Source: Muribaculum gordoncarteri (GTDB lineage: Bacteria; Bacteroidota; Bacteroidia; Bacteroidales; Muribaculaceae). From it: a DNA stretch of 64,000 nucleotides. A program made the translations under genes and the position numbers. Shown piece after piece: positions 24,706 to 33,337 of this stretch (positions are counted from its first letter, which is position 1; each line of letters starts with the position of its first letter). The notes under the pieces are model-generated. The model was not told where the DNA came from, made no database searches, and saw only the letters and a program-made list of their open reading frames with translations. The DNA is taken from NCBI RefSeq assembly GCF_004803695.1, contig NZ_CP039393.1:682001-746000 (forward strand). The letters run 5' to 3'.

Positions 24706-25953
24706 ATGGCTAAAGTAAAACCTTTCAAGGGCTTGCGCCCTCCTCGCGAAATGGTCACCGAAGTGGCTTCGCGTCCTTACGATGTACTTAACTCCGATGA
24801 AGCACGTGCCGAATCGGAGGGTAACGAAAAGTCGCTCTATCACATCATCAAGCCCGAAATCGACTTCGAGCCGGGAACCGACGAGCATGACCCCAAAGTG
24901 TACAGTAAGGCGTTGGCCAACTTTGAGGCGTTCCAGCGTAACGGATGGCTCGTTCAGGACAATGAGGAGCACTACTACATATATGCCCAGACAATGAACG
25001 GCCGCACCCAGTACGGATTTGTGATAGCCGCCAATGTCGACGACTATATGCAGAACCGCATCAAGAAGCACGAACTCACCCGTCGCGACAAGGAGGAGGA
25101 CCGCATGAAGCATGTGCGTGTCAACAACGCCAACATTGAGCCGGTGTTTTTCGCGTTTCCCGATAATGCCGAGCTTGAAGCCATAATAAAGAGCGTCGTG
25201 TCGGGTGCTCCGGAGTATGATTTCATCGCTCCCGACGGATTTGGCCATCACTTCTGGGTGATCGACGACCGAAAGACTATCGACCGCATCACTGAACTCT
25301 TTGCCGAGATTCCCTATCTATATATCGCCGACGGACATCACCGCACAGCCGCAGCCGCTCTCGTCGGCAACGAGAAGGCGAAGCAAAATCCCGCTCACAC
25401 AGGCAATGAGGAGTACAACTACTTCCTTGCCGTGGCATTCCCCGCTTCTCACCTTAACATCATCGACTACAATCGTGTGGTGCGTGACCTCAACGGCCTC
25501 TCTGAAGAGGAGTTCCTGAATGCGCTCAACAAGGACTTTGTGGTTGAGGACAAGGGAGTCGACGAGTATCGTCCGGGCCGTCTGCACGAGTTTTCGATGT
25601 ATCTCGGCGGCCACTGGTACAGCCTTGTTCCGCGTGAAGGCCGATATGACGACAGCGACCCCATCGGTCAGTTGGATGTAACCATTTCGAGCGACCTCAT
25701 TCTGCGTGACATCCTCGGAATCCACGACCTGCGCAGCGACAAGCGCATTGACTTCGTGGGCGGTATCCGCGGACTCGGTGAGCTGAAGCGTCGTGTCGAT
25801 TCGGGTGAAATGAAGGTGGCTTTGGCTCTCTATCCCGTGTCGATGGATCAGCTGATGCGTATAGCCGACACAGGCAACATAATGCCTCCCAAGACCACGT
25901 GGTTTGAACCCAAGCTGCGCTCCGGTCTTGTGATTCATAAACTTGACGACTGA
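24706..25953 (+). CDS. DUF1015 family protein
   Basis: A 415-residue cytoplasmic protein. The N-terminus PFKGLRPPREMV...SRPYDVLNSDEA is the DUF1015 signature, followed by HELTRRDKEEDR (about 117-128) and the conserved IADGHHRTAAA (about 205-215). That DGHHR segment recalls the ParB/Srx-fold serine kinases SbnI and SerK, so a small-molecule kinase role is possible. In other Bacteroidales I recall the gene near serine biosynthesis genes; here it lies between purA and rseC. Function is not established. Confidence 0.85.
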   Translation: MAKVKPFKGLRPPREMVTEVASRPYDVLNSDEARAESEGNEKSLYHIIKPEIDFEPGTDEHDPKVYSKALANFEAFQRNGWLVQDNEEHYYIYAQTMNGRTQYGFVIAANVDDYMQNRIKKHELTRRDKEEDRMKHVRVNNANIEPVFFAFPDNAELEAIIKSVVSGAPEYDFIAPDGFGHHFWVIDDRKTIDRITELFAEIPYLYIADGHHRTAAAALVGNEKAKQNPAHTGNEEYNYFLAVAFPASHLNIIDYNRVVRDLNGLSEEEFLNALNKDFVVEDKGVDEYRPGRLHEFSMYLGGHWYSLVPREGRYDDSDPIGQLDVTISSDLILRDILGIHDLRSDKRIDFVGGIRGLGELKRRVDSGEMKVALALYPVSMDQLMRIADTGNIMPPKTTWFEPKLRSGLVIHKLDD

Positions 25954-25971
25954 AACCGATAGATCGTAAAA

Positions 25972-26403
25972 ATGTCCCGAGGCGTTACCCACAAGGGAGT
26001 GGTGGTCGCCGCAAGCGCACATAATGTCAAGGTGCGCATCGACGACGGCAATGCCGCAGGTTGTGCAGCCTGCAGTCTTCACTCGTTGTGCAGTCCGCTT
26101 GGGAAAAGTGACGATTCGGTTACTATACTTGCTCGCGTTCACGATTCATTGCCCGTCAATGAGGGTGAGCGTGTGATTGTGGGAATAAGCGACGGCGCTC
26201 AATGGAGGGCCGTCGCGATTGCATTCTCGCTGCCGTGTCTCTTGATGCTGATGATTGTCGTGGCAGGCCGTTTTCTCGGCTTCGGAGACGACACTTCGGC
26301 CTTGGCGGCGCTTATTGCGACAGTGCTATATTTCGGCGTGCTGTACATTTTTCGCAGCAGGCTGCGCGTCAGTTACCGGTGGAAGGTCATCGGCAAGGCG
26401 TGA
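25972..26403 (+). CDS. rseC: RseC/SoxR-reducing-system family protein
   Basis: A 143-residue membrane protein. An N-terminal domain carries the cysteine cluster CAACSLHSLC (Cys31, Cys34, Cys40), and two transmembrane segments lie at about 80-100 and 108-128. RseC proteins associate with Rnf complexes and may help insert or exchange electrons. It sits 18 bases after DUF1015 and 69 bases before rnfB, the standard place in Bacteroidales. Confidence 0.88.
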   Translation: MSRGVTHKGVVVAASAHNVKVRIDDGNAAGCAACSLHSLCSPLGKSDDSVTILARVHDSLPVNEGERVIVGISDGAQWRAVAIAFSLPCLLMLMIVVAGRFLGFGDDTSALAALIATVLYFGVLYIFRSRLRVSYRWKVIGKA

Positions 26404-26472
26404 AAGAGGAGAAAAAACGAGGGAAAAACAGAATATAAATTTTAGGTATTACAATATAATGTGATAATGATT

Positions 26473-27336
26473 ATGTCTGCAATCGTTGTTGCTGTAATTG
26501 TATTAGGAGGCTTGGGTGTCGTTGGAGCGTTGGTGTTGTATTTGGTTTCCAAGCGCTTCTACGTTAAGGAGGACCCGCGCATCGAGCTCATCGAGCAGCT
26601 TCTGCCGGGAGCCAATTGCGGAAGTTGCGGGCGCTCGGGCTGTCATGACTTTGCCTGCGCATGTGCGTCGGCATCTACGCTCGACAATCTTGTGTGCCCC
26701 GGTGCCGGCGATGACGCCATGGCCAAGATAGCCGAAATCGTCAATCTTGCGCCGGTCAAGTCCAACCCTATGGTGGCTGTGCTTAAGTGCAACGGCTCGT
26801 GTGCCAACCGGCCCGTCACTTCCGTGTATGACGGGGCTGAATCATGTGCTATTCTTAATTCGCTATGTATCGGAGCTACCGGATGCGCCTACGGTTGCCT
26901 CGGCGAAGGCGATTGTGTGGATGTGTGCCGGTGGAATGCCATAAAAATGAATCCCGTGACCGGACTGCCTGTCATCGACGCCTCCCTGTGTACGGGATGC
27001 GGAGCCTGCTCGCGTGCGTGTCCGCGTGGCATCATCGAGCTTCGCGGCAAGGGCCCGCGCGGCTTGAGGGTGTGGGTGGCTTGCTCGAGCACCGACCGAG
27101 GCGCATTGGCCATGAAGGCTTGCAAGGCGGCATGTATCGGTTGTGGAAAGTGCCTGCGTGAGTGTCCTCACGGGGCGATAACGCTTAAGGACAATCTGGC
27201 CTATATCGACTGGAAGGCTTGCAAGCTTTGTCGCAAGTGTGAGCTTGTGTGTCCCACCGGAGCTATATGTGATGCCGGATTCCCCATGTCGGCGCGTGAC
27301 ATGAAGGTGCTTGCCGACAGTCACAGGAAATCATGA
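26473..27336 (+). CDS. rnfB: Rnf complex subunit B (iron-sulfur protein)
   Basis: A 287-residue subunit taking electrons from ferredoxin. One N-terminal membrane helix (about 4-25) is followed by the cluster motif NCGSCGRSGC with Cys49, Cys52, Cys57 and Cys75. A middle segment has CNGSC, and three ferredoxin-type motifs follow (CTGCGACSRACP, CIGCGKCLRECP, CKLCRKCELVCP). Starts at GTG 26461 and ATG 26467 are also in frame; 26473 fits homologues best. First gene of rnfBCDGEA. Confidence 0.95.
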   Translation: MSAIVVAVIVLGGLGVVGALVLYLVSKRFYVKEDPRIELIEQLLPGANCGSCGRSGCHDFACACASASTLDNLVCPGAGDDAMAKIAEIVNLAPVKSNPMVAVLKCNGSCANRPVTSVYDGAESCAILNSLCIGATGCAYGCLGEGDCVDVCRWNAIKMNPVTGLPVIDASLCTGCGACSRACPRGIIELRGKGPRGLRVWVACSSTDRGALAMKACKAACIGCGKCLRECPHGAITLKDNLAYIDWKACKLCRKCELVCPTGAICDAGFPMSARDMKVLADSHRKS

Positions 27337-27375
27337 TGAAGTAGAGAAAAAATATCAACGAGATATAATATAAAT

Positions 27376-28725
27376 ATGCTTACGTTTCACAAAGGCGGTG
27401 TTCATCCGCCCGAGAATAAGCTTACGGCTTCAATGCCGATAGTGCCGGTGGAGCTGCCTCGCGAGGTCACGGTGACATTCTCGCAGCACATAGGTGCCAT
27501 GGCACGTTGCGTTTTAGCCAAAGGTGACACGGTAAATCGTGGCGACCTCGTGGCCGAGGCGGTGGGATTTGTGTCGGCCAATGTACACACTCCCATATCG
27601 GGCACTGTCACGCGCGTCGACAAGAGCAAGACGGCCTACGGATTTACTGCCGACACCGTGACGATTACAGCCACCTCCGAGGATCATGAGCGTGACATGA
27701 AGGTTATTGCCGCGATGAGCCCTGTGAGGAGCGACAGTCAGATTGACGCGTTGACTCCCGAAGAGATTGTCGCAATAATCGACCGTGCCGGAATCGTGGG
27801 GCTTGGCGGAGCTACATTCCCGACCAAGGTGAAGCTCGCGCCTCCGCCCGGATGCCATGCTGAAGTACTTGTGATTAACGGAGTGGAGTGTGAGCCCTAT
27901 CTTACCAACGACCATGCGCTCATGCTTGCCCACAGCCGTGAGATTGTTTCAGGAATAAGACTGCTCATGCGCGCTGCCGGTGTGAATCGGGCCATAGTGG
28001 GCATCGAGAACAATAAGCCCGACGCAATTGCTGCCATGAGGGATGCCTCACGTGATGTCGACGGTGTCGAGGTGGCCGCTCTTAAGGTGAAATATCCGCA
28101 AGGAGGTGAGAAGCAGCTGATCGAGGCCCTGCTCGGCAAGGAGGTGCCTTCGGGCGCTCTGCCGGTGTCGACGGGTACCATCGTGCAGAATGTGGCCACC
28201 GCCTACTCGGTCTATGAGGCCGTGTGCTACGACAAGCCGTTGATCGACAGGATAGTGACGGTTACCGGCCCGTCGGTGACACATCCCGGAAACTATCTCG
28301 TGCCTATAGGCATGAACATCATGTCGCTTATACAGGTTGCCGGCGGTGTGCCGGCTGATACCGGAAAGATAATCCTCGGCGGTCCCATGATGGGGCGTGC
28401 CGTGGTTACCATCGACACTCCTACCGTCAAGGGGGTGTCGGGAGTGCTGATGCTGCCTGAGTCGCAGTCGCGTCGCGGGAGGGTGGAGCCTTGCATAAGG
28501 TGTGCCTCATGCGTGTCGGCCTGTCCTATGGGGCTTGAGCCCTATCTTATGTCAACGCTGTCAAGGCTCGGCCGCTGGGATGAACTTGAGCACAACAAGG
28601 TCATGAATTGCATCGAATGTGGATGCTGCAGCTATATATGCCCCGCGTCACGGCCGCTGCTTGACTACATTCGTCTTGGAAAGTCCAAGGTGGGTAATTT
28701 GATTCGTTTACGTAACAAAAAGTAA
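27376..28725 (+). CDS. rnfC: Rnf complex subunit C
   Basis: A 449-residue peripheral subunit that exchanges electrons with NAD through FMN. GLGGATFPTKVKL (about 138-150) is the FMN/NADH-binding signature, and two 4Fe-4S motifs lie at about 373-383 (CIRCASCVSACP) and 412-422 (CIECGCCSYICP). It follows rnfB by 39 bases and precedes rnfD by 13. Length is typical of the Bacteroidota form. Confidence 0.96.
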   Translation: MLTFHKGGVHPPENKLTASMPIVPVELPREVTVTFSQHIGAMARCVLAKGDTVNRGDLVAEAVGFVSANVHTPISGTVTRVDKSKTAYGFTADTVTITATSEDHERDMKVIAAMSPVRSDSQIDALTPEEIVAIIDRAGIVGLGGATFPTKVKLAPPPGCHAEVLVINGVECEPYLTNDHALMLAHSREIVSGIRLLMRAAGVNRAIVGIENNKPDAIAAMRDASRDVDGVEVAALKVKYPQGGEKQLIEALLGKEVPSGALPVSTGTIVQNVATAYSVYEAVCYDKPLIDRIVTVTGPSVTHPGNYLVPIGMNIMSLIQVAGGVPADTGKIILGGPMMGRAVVTIDTPTVKGVSGVLMLPESQSRRGRVEPCIRCASCVSACPMGLEPYLMSTLSRLGRWDELEHNKVMNCIECGCCSYICPASRPLLDYIRLGKSKVGNLIRLRNKK

Positions 28726-28738
28726 TGATATATTCATT

Positions 28739-29695
28739 ATGAGTCAGATGTTAACAATATCGGCCTCGCCTCATCTGCACACTTCGCGCAGCGTGTCGAA
28801 GTGCATGTGGCATGTTATTGTCGCATTGTTGCCGGCGGTGGCCTGTTCGCTCTACTATTTCGGACTCGGGGCGATGGTGGTTATTGCCTCGTCGATTCTG
28901 GGATGCGTCATTGTGGAGTATGCCATAAACCGATGGATGTTGCGCGCTCCGTCGACAATAGGCAACGGATGTGCTATACTCACCGGACTTCTGCTTGCAC
29001 TGAACCTCCCCTCCAACATTCCGGTGTGGATTGTGTTGATAGGCTCGGTCGTTGCAATAGGCATCGGTAAGATGTCGTTTGGCGGCCTCGGATGCAACAT
29101 CTGGAATCCTGCTCTGGTGGGACGAGTGTTCCTGCTCATCTCTTTCCCGGCGCAGATGACCTCATGGCCCGTTCCGCTTGAAAATCAATGGCGTTACCTT
29201 GACGCTACTACCGGTGCCACAACATTGGGTATGTTGAAGCTTGGCGAGATTTCGCCCGAGTCGGTCGACCTTTGGCACAGTGCCATGGGACTTACCGCAG
29301 GCTCGCTCGGCGAGGTCAGCGCCCTTGCACTGTTGCTCGGATTTGCCTGGCTGCTTGTGACGCGTGTCATAACATGGCACATCCCGGTGGCGATATTTGC
29401 ATCGGTAGCCTTGCTTGCTTTGGCCGTGGGTGACAATGTAGGCGTTCAGCTGCTTTCGGGCGGATTGATGCTCGGTGCCATTTTCATGGCCACCGACTAC
29501 GTGACATCGCCCATGTCACGCAAGGGCATGATTATATATGGCGTTATGATAGGTGCAATCACGGTGGTGATACGCAAGTGGGGTGCCTATCCCGAGGGAG
29601 TTTCATTTGCGATTCTGCTAATGAACAGTTTTGTTCCCCTGATCGACCGTTACATCAAGCCGCGTAAGTTTGGAGAAAGGAGGGCCCGGAAATGA
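28739..29695 (+). CDS. rnfD: Rnf complex subunit D (flavinylated membrane subunit)
   Basis: A 318-residue protein with about nine transmembrane segments, homologous to NqrB. The covalent-FMN motif DATTGAT is at 155-161, with Thr161 the expected attachment residue (modified by ApbE, not in this window). It forms part of the ion-translocating path. The stop overlaps the start of rnfG by four bases. Confidence 0.96.
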   Translation: MSQMLTISASPHLHTSRSVSKCMWHVIVALLPAVACSLYYFGLGAMVVIASSILGCVIVEYAINRWMLRAPSTIGNGCAILTGLLLALNLPSNIPVWIVLIGSVVAIGIGKMSFGGLGCNIWNPALVGRVFLLISFPAQMTSWPVPLENQWRYLDATTGATTLGMLKLGEISPESVDLWHSAMGLTAGSLGEVSALALLLGFAWLLVTRVITWHIPVAIFASVALLALAVGDNVGVQLLSGGLMLGAIFMATDYVTSPMSRKGMIIYGVMIGAITVVIRKWGAYPEGVSFAILLMNSFVPLIDRYIKPRKFGERRARK

Positions 29696-30291
29696 AGAAA
29701 CTTGCATCCACTCTGCCCAATATGGTGTTGTCGCTTGGTGTGATAACCATTCTGTCGGCCGTGCTGCTCGCATGGGTCGACAATGTTACCGCCGGGCCTA
29801 TAGCACTTGCCGCGCAGCAGAAGAAGATTTCGGCGATACAGTCGGTCGCTCCGGTCTTTGACAATAATCCGCTTGACGACAGCTGGGAGTGGTCGCCCTC
29901 GCAGTCGGCCCGGCCCTATTCGGTCTATCCCGCATTTAAGGATGGCAAGCTGGTAGGTGCAGCTGTTGAAGCCTACTCGCTGAACGGATTTTCGGGCGAG
30001 GTGAGGGTTATGTACGGCTTTGACGCATCGGGCGATGTCACGGGCTATGAAGTGCTCTCCCATGCCGAAACGCCAGGACTTGGCGCCCGCATGAACGAAT
30101 GGTTCCGCTCCGATGAGGGCAATCGCTCGGTAATAGGACACAATCCCGGCAGTGAGAACATGACCGTGGTTAAGGATGGTGGAATAATCGATGCCATAAC
30201 GGCCGCCACGATAAGCTCACGCGCTTTCCTTGAAAGCACTCATGGGGCCTATGATGCATTTGTCGCTTATAAAAAATACAGAAATGAATAG
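29692..30291 (+). CDS. rnfG: Rnf complex subunit G (flavinylated)
   Basis: A 199-residue protein with one N-terminal membrane helix (about 10-30) and a periplasmic FMN domain. The flavinylation site appears as DAITAAT at 167-173, with Thr173 the likely attachment residue. The usual motif is (S/T)GAT, so the glycine position is Ala here. GLGARMNEWF (about 127-136) is also conserved. It overlaps rnfD and rnfE. Confidence 0.94.
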   Translation: MKKLASTLPNMVLSLGVITILSAVLLAWVDNVTAGPIALAAQQKKISAIQSVAPVFDNNPLDDSWEWSPSQSARPYSVYPAFKDGKLVGAAVEAYSLNGFSGEVRVMYGFDASGDVTGYEVLSHAETPGLGARMNEWFRSDEGNRSVIGHNPGSENMTVVKDGGIIDAITAATISSRAFLESTHGAYDAFVAYKKYRNE

Positions 30292-30871
30292 ACTACGCAT
30301 AATATATAACGGTCTTGTAGTTGAAAATCCTACCTTCGTGCTGTTGTTGGGAATGTGTCCCACGCTCGGCACCACGGGTTCGGCAATGACCGGAATGTCG
30401 ATGGGACTCGCCACCGCCGGAGTGCTCGTGTGCTCCAACATGGCCATATCGGCTATCAAGAAACTCGTTCCCGATAAGGTGCGCATTCCCGCCTACATCG
30501 TGGTGATAGCGACATTTGTCACTCTGTTGCAGATGTTCATGCAGGCCTATCTGCCGGCGCTTAACGAGAGCCTTGGCATTTTCATTCCGCTCATTGTGGT
30601 CAACTGCATACTGCTCGGCCGTGCCGAAGCCTACGCATCCAAGCACTCGGTGATTGACTCCTGCATGGACGGTGTGGGAATAGGACTTGGATTCACTGTC
30701 GCACTCACTCTGCTCGGCTCGGTAAGGGAGCTGCTCGGCAACGGCACGCTCTTTGGTCTTGAGGTTTTCCCGGCCGACTACGGTTCGCTGGTGTTTGTGC
30801 TCGCACCGGGAGCGTTCATCGTGCTCGGCTTCATGATTGCTTTGATTAATTACATTAGAAAACGCGCTTAA
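30284..30871 (+). CDS. rnfE: Rnf complex subunit E
   Basis: A 195-residue, six-helix membrane protein of the NqrD/RnfE family. VVENPTFVLLLGMCPTLGTT (about 11-30) holds the conserved cysteine that helps bind the intramembrane iron-sulfur centre with RnfA. The frame is open further upstream, but ATG 30284, overlapping rnfG by eight bases, gives the family's start (MNRLRIIYNGLVVENP). Confidence 0.95.
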   Translation: MNRLRIIYNGLVVENPTFVLLLGMCPTLGTTGSAMTGMSMGLATAGVLVCSNMAISAIKKLVPDKVRIPAYIVVIATFVTLLQMFMQAYLPALNESLGIFIPLIVVNCILLGRAEAYASKHSVIDSCMDGVGIGLGFTVALTLLGSVRELLGNGTLFGLEVFPADYGSLVFVLAPGAFIVLGFMIALINYIRKRA

Positions 30872-30881
30872 CTGCATCGCC

Positions 30882-31463
30882 ATGCTTACATATCTGTCAA
30901 TTATCATCACCGCGATATTCGTAAACAACATTGTGTTTGCCCAGTTCCTGGGTATATGCCCCTTCCTCGGGGTGTCGAAGAAGCTTGGCTCGGCTGTAGG
31001 AATGGGGGCTGCCGTGACATTTGTCATGGCCATAGCCACCTGCGTCACATGGCTTTTGCAGTCGTGTGTGCTCAATCCGTTGTCGCTTGGCTATATGCAG
31101 ACGATTGTCTTCATCCTGGTGATTGCCGCCCTGGTGCAGATGCTTGAGATTGTGCTGAAGAAGATAGCCCCCGGCTTGTATCAGGCTCTCGGTGTGTTCC
31201 TGCCGCTGATAACCACCAACTGCGCCGTGCTCGGTGTTGCCATACTGGTGGTGCAGAAGGATTTCAATCTGGCCGAGTCGCTTGTCTATGCCGTGTCGAC
31301 GGCTGTAGGCTTCACGCTCGCTCTCGTGATCTTTGCCGGCATACGCGAGCAACTGACGCTTGTCGATGTTCCTCGCCCGATGCGCGGTGTGCCCATCGCT
31401 CTTATATGTGCGGGGCTGCTCGCCATGGCATTTATGGGATTTGCGGGAATCTCCATCGCTTGA
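30882..31463 (+). CDS. rnfA: Rnf complex subunit A
   Basis: A 193-residue, six-helix membrane protein of the NqrE/RnfA family. NNIVFAQFLGICPFLGVS (about 14-31) with the conserved cysteine and PLITTNCAVLGVA (about 108-120) are diagnostic. It pairs with RnfE in the membrane core. Last gene of the complex; 10 bases after rnfE. Confidence 0.96.
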   Translation: MLTYLSIIITAIFVNNIVFAQFLGICPFLGVSKKLGSAVGMGAAVTFVMAIATCVTWLLQSCVLNPLSLGYMQTIVFILVIAALVQMLEIVLKKIAPGLYQALGVFLPLITTNCAVLGVAILVVQKDFNLAESLVYAVSTAVGFTLALVIFAGIREQLTLVDVPRPMRGVPIALICAGLLAMAFMGFAGISIA

Positions 31464-31616
31464 TTTTGTACATTTGGCGCTTATTGTAGTTCTTGCATTA
31501 GTCAAAATGTAGTTTATTGTGGCTGCTTTTGTCCTAAATCGCCTATTTTGACCTAAAGATATCATGCTGGAGCAAATTTAACTCTGTTAAATGGTCATAA
31601 TAACATATTTATTTTG

Positions 31617-31624
31617 TAATTTTG
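31617..31624 (+). promoter_or_regulatory. -7 element for the Crp-family gene
   Basis: TAATTTTG lies 38 bases before the ATG at 31662. No clear -33 element. The 198-base gap also has an 8-base inverted repeat, GTCAAAAT (31501-31508) with ATTTTGAC (31545-31552), of unknown meaning. Confidence 0.45.
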
Positions 31625-31661
31625 TGTGATATGTTGCATAACATTGCTATAGGGCAAAAGA

Positions 31662-32363
31662 ATGATTAAAAAAAGCACTTTAGAAAAAGTAATTCGTGAC
31701 GATTTGGCCGAGCTTTGGTCTATACTTAACGGTGACGAAAAGCGTCGCATCGTTGAGAGCTTCACGACACATACATTTAAGAAGAACCAGATAATTTACG
31801 CCGAGAAGGAGGAGCCTGAATATCTGTGGTGTCTTCTAAAGGGAAAGGTGAAATTGTACAAGGATGGCATCGGAGGTCGTCAACAGATTCTGCGACTGAT
31901 TCGCCCGGTACAATATTTCGGCTATCGCGCTTATTTTGCCGATGAGCCTTACGTTTCCACGGCGGCGGCCTTTGAGCCTTCGGTGCTCGGCTCCGTGCCG
32001 ATGGAACTGGTTAAGGACCTGATTCAGCATAACATAAAGCTGGCATGGTTCTTCATACACGAGCTTTCGCGAAATCTTGGAGGCTCCGATACGAAGATTG
32101 TAAATCTCACGCAGAAGCATATACGCGGCCGACTGGCCGAGGCGCTGATCGCTCTTCAGGAAAGTTACGGATATGAGGATGACGGCGCTACGTTGAGAAT
32201 ATACATGGCGCGTGAGGATTTGGCCAACTTGTCAAACATGACCACCTCCAACGCCATACGCACATTGTCGGGTTTTGTCAATGAGAAGATTTTGATTGTC
32301 GACGGTCGTCGCATCAAGATTATGAACGAAGCCGCATTGCGTAAGATAAGCAAGTTCGGCTAA
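31662..32363 (+). CDS. Crp/Fnr family transcriptional regulator
   Basis: A 233-residue regulator with an N-terminal cyclic-nucleotide-type beta-roll (about 35-125; IIYAEKEEPEYLWCLLKGKVK), a dimer helix (about 127-160) and a C-terminal winged helix (about 165-230; REDLANLSNMTTSNAIRTLS). No cysteine set for an Fnr iron-sulfur cluster is seen, so the ligand is unknown. It follows the Rnf genes with its own promoter-like element and ends overlapping the convergent menE by four bases. Confidence 0.9.
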   Translation: MIKKSTLEKVIRDDLAELWSILNGDEKRRIVESFTTHTFKKNQIIYAEKEEPEYLWCLLKGKVKLYKDGIGGRQQILRLIRPVQYFGYRAYFADEPYVSTAAAFEPSVLGSVPMELVKDLIQHNIKLAWFFIHELSRNLGGSDTKIVNLTQKHIRGRLAEALIALQESYGYEDDGATLRIYMAREDLANLSNMTTSNAIRTLSGFVNEKILIVDGRRIKIMNEAALRKISKFG

Positions 32364-33337
32364 AGCCGTTTTATTTTTCCGGAATCGGTCCGACTGAAGT
32401 TCGGAATCGCGATAACATCTTTAGGTACGCTGTAACGGTCGAGCACCGAGCGTGCCTTTTCCATTATATAGTCACGGTCGATGTCACATCCCTCGATGTA
32501 GAGCACCGCCTCTTCGCCCCACAGTTTGCTGGGGCGTCCTGCTATATAGAAAGGGCGGTCGATGAAGCGTGACAGCTTTTTTTCAATCTCCTCGGGATGA
32601 AGCTTCACGCCTCCCGAGTTGATTACATTGTCGTAACGCCCTTTCCAGCGGAAACGGCTGTTGTCGATAAGCTCGACGGTGTCGTTGGTGGTCAGGCTCC
32701 GGAACGAGTAGTGCGGAGCCTCGATTACGAGGCATTCGCGCTCGTCGGTCTTGAAGCTTATTCCGGGGAGCGCATGGAAGTGCTCGTCGCCCGCCGTGAT
32801 GTCACGCAGTGCCACGTGACTGCATGTTTCGGTCATTCCATAGGTGGCGTAGGCTTTGAGGTGGCAGGCGGCAAGCTTTTGCTCGGTTTCGGGATCGAGT
32901 GCGCCGCCGCCCACGATTAGGTTGCGCACTCCCGTTATGTAGGGCGACTGAAGCAGTTCCGTCACCTGCGACGGAACCACCGGCAGCAGGCCGACAATGC
33001 CGTAGTCACGCTTCAGCGGTGACATGGACGGCTCTTCAATCCACAGCTCGGCACCTGATATTAACGCTCTCACAATCATCATCTTTCCCGCTATGTAACC
33101 TGGCGAAAGCGGCAGCACGAGGCGTGACTCGGGGCCTATGCCGAAGTAACGGCATGTCGCTTCGGCCGACAGTCGCATATCGCTTTTGAGCAGGCGTATC
33201 TCCTTGGGCTTTCCGGTCGAGCCTGAGGTGTGGGCTATGATGTAGTCATGGCTGTTGTTCCACTCCTCGATGAATTGCCGGGCCTCGGGCGTGATGTTGT
33301 GTATCATCGCTTCCATGGAAGTTGCGGTATTTGCCAT
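32360..33337 (-). CDS. menE: o-Succinylbenzoate-CoA ligase, short form
   Basis: A 325-residue adenylate-forming enzyme activating o-succinylbenzoate in menaquinone synthesis. The AMP loop HTSGSTGKPKE (about 36-46), YATYGMTETCSHV (about 165-177) and a C-terminal lysine region (RTDSGKIKRL) are visible. It is shorter than the usual 350-490 residues, as the N-terminal subdomain is reduced. The first ATG (33337) overlaps menC by 34 bases; ATGs at 33316 and 33307 are alternatives. Last gene of menB-menC-menE. Confidence 0.9.
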   Translation of the reverse strand: MANTATSMEAMIHNITPEARQFIEEWNNSHDYIIAHTSGSTGKPKEIRLLKSDMRLSAEATCRYFGIGPESRLVLPLSPGYIAGKMMIVRALISGAELWIEEPSMSPLKRDYGIVGLLPVVPSQVTELLQSPYITGVRNLIVGGGALDPETEQKLAACHLKAYATYGMTETCSHVALRDITAGDEHFHALPGISFKTDERECLVIEAPHYSFRSLTTNDTVELIDNSRFRWKGRYDNVINSGGVKLHPEEIEKKLSRFIDRPFYIAGRPSKLWGEEAVLYIEGCDIDRDYIMEKARSVLDRYSVPKDVIAIPNFSRTDSGKIKRL

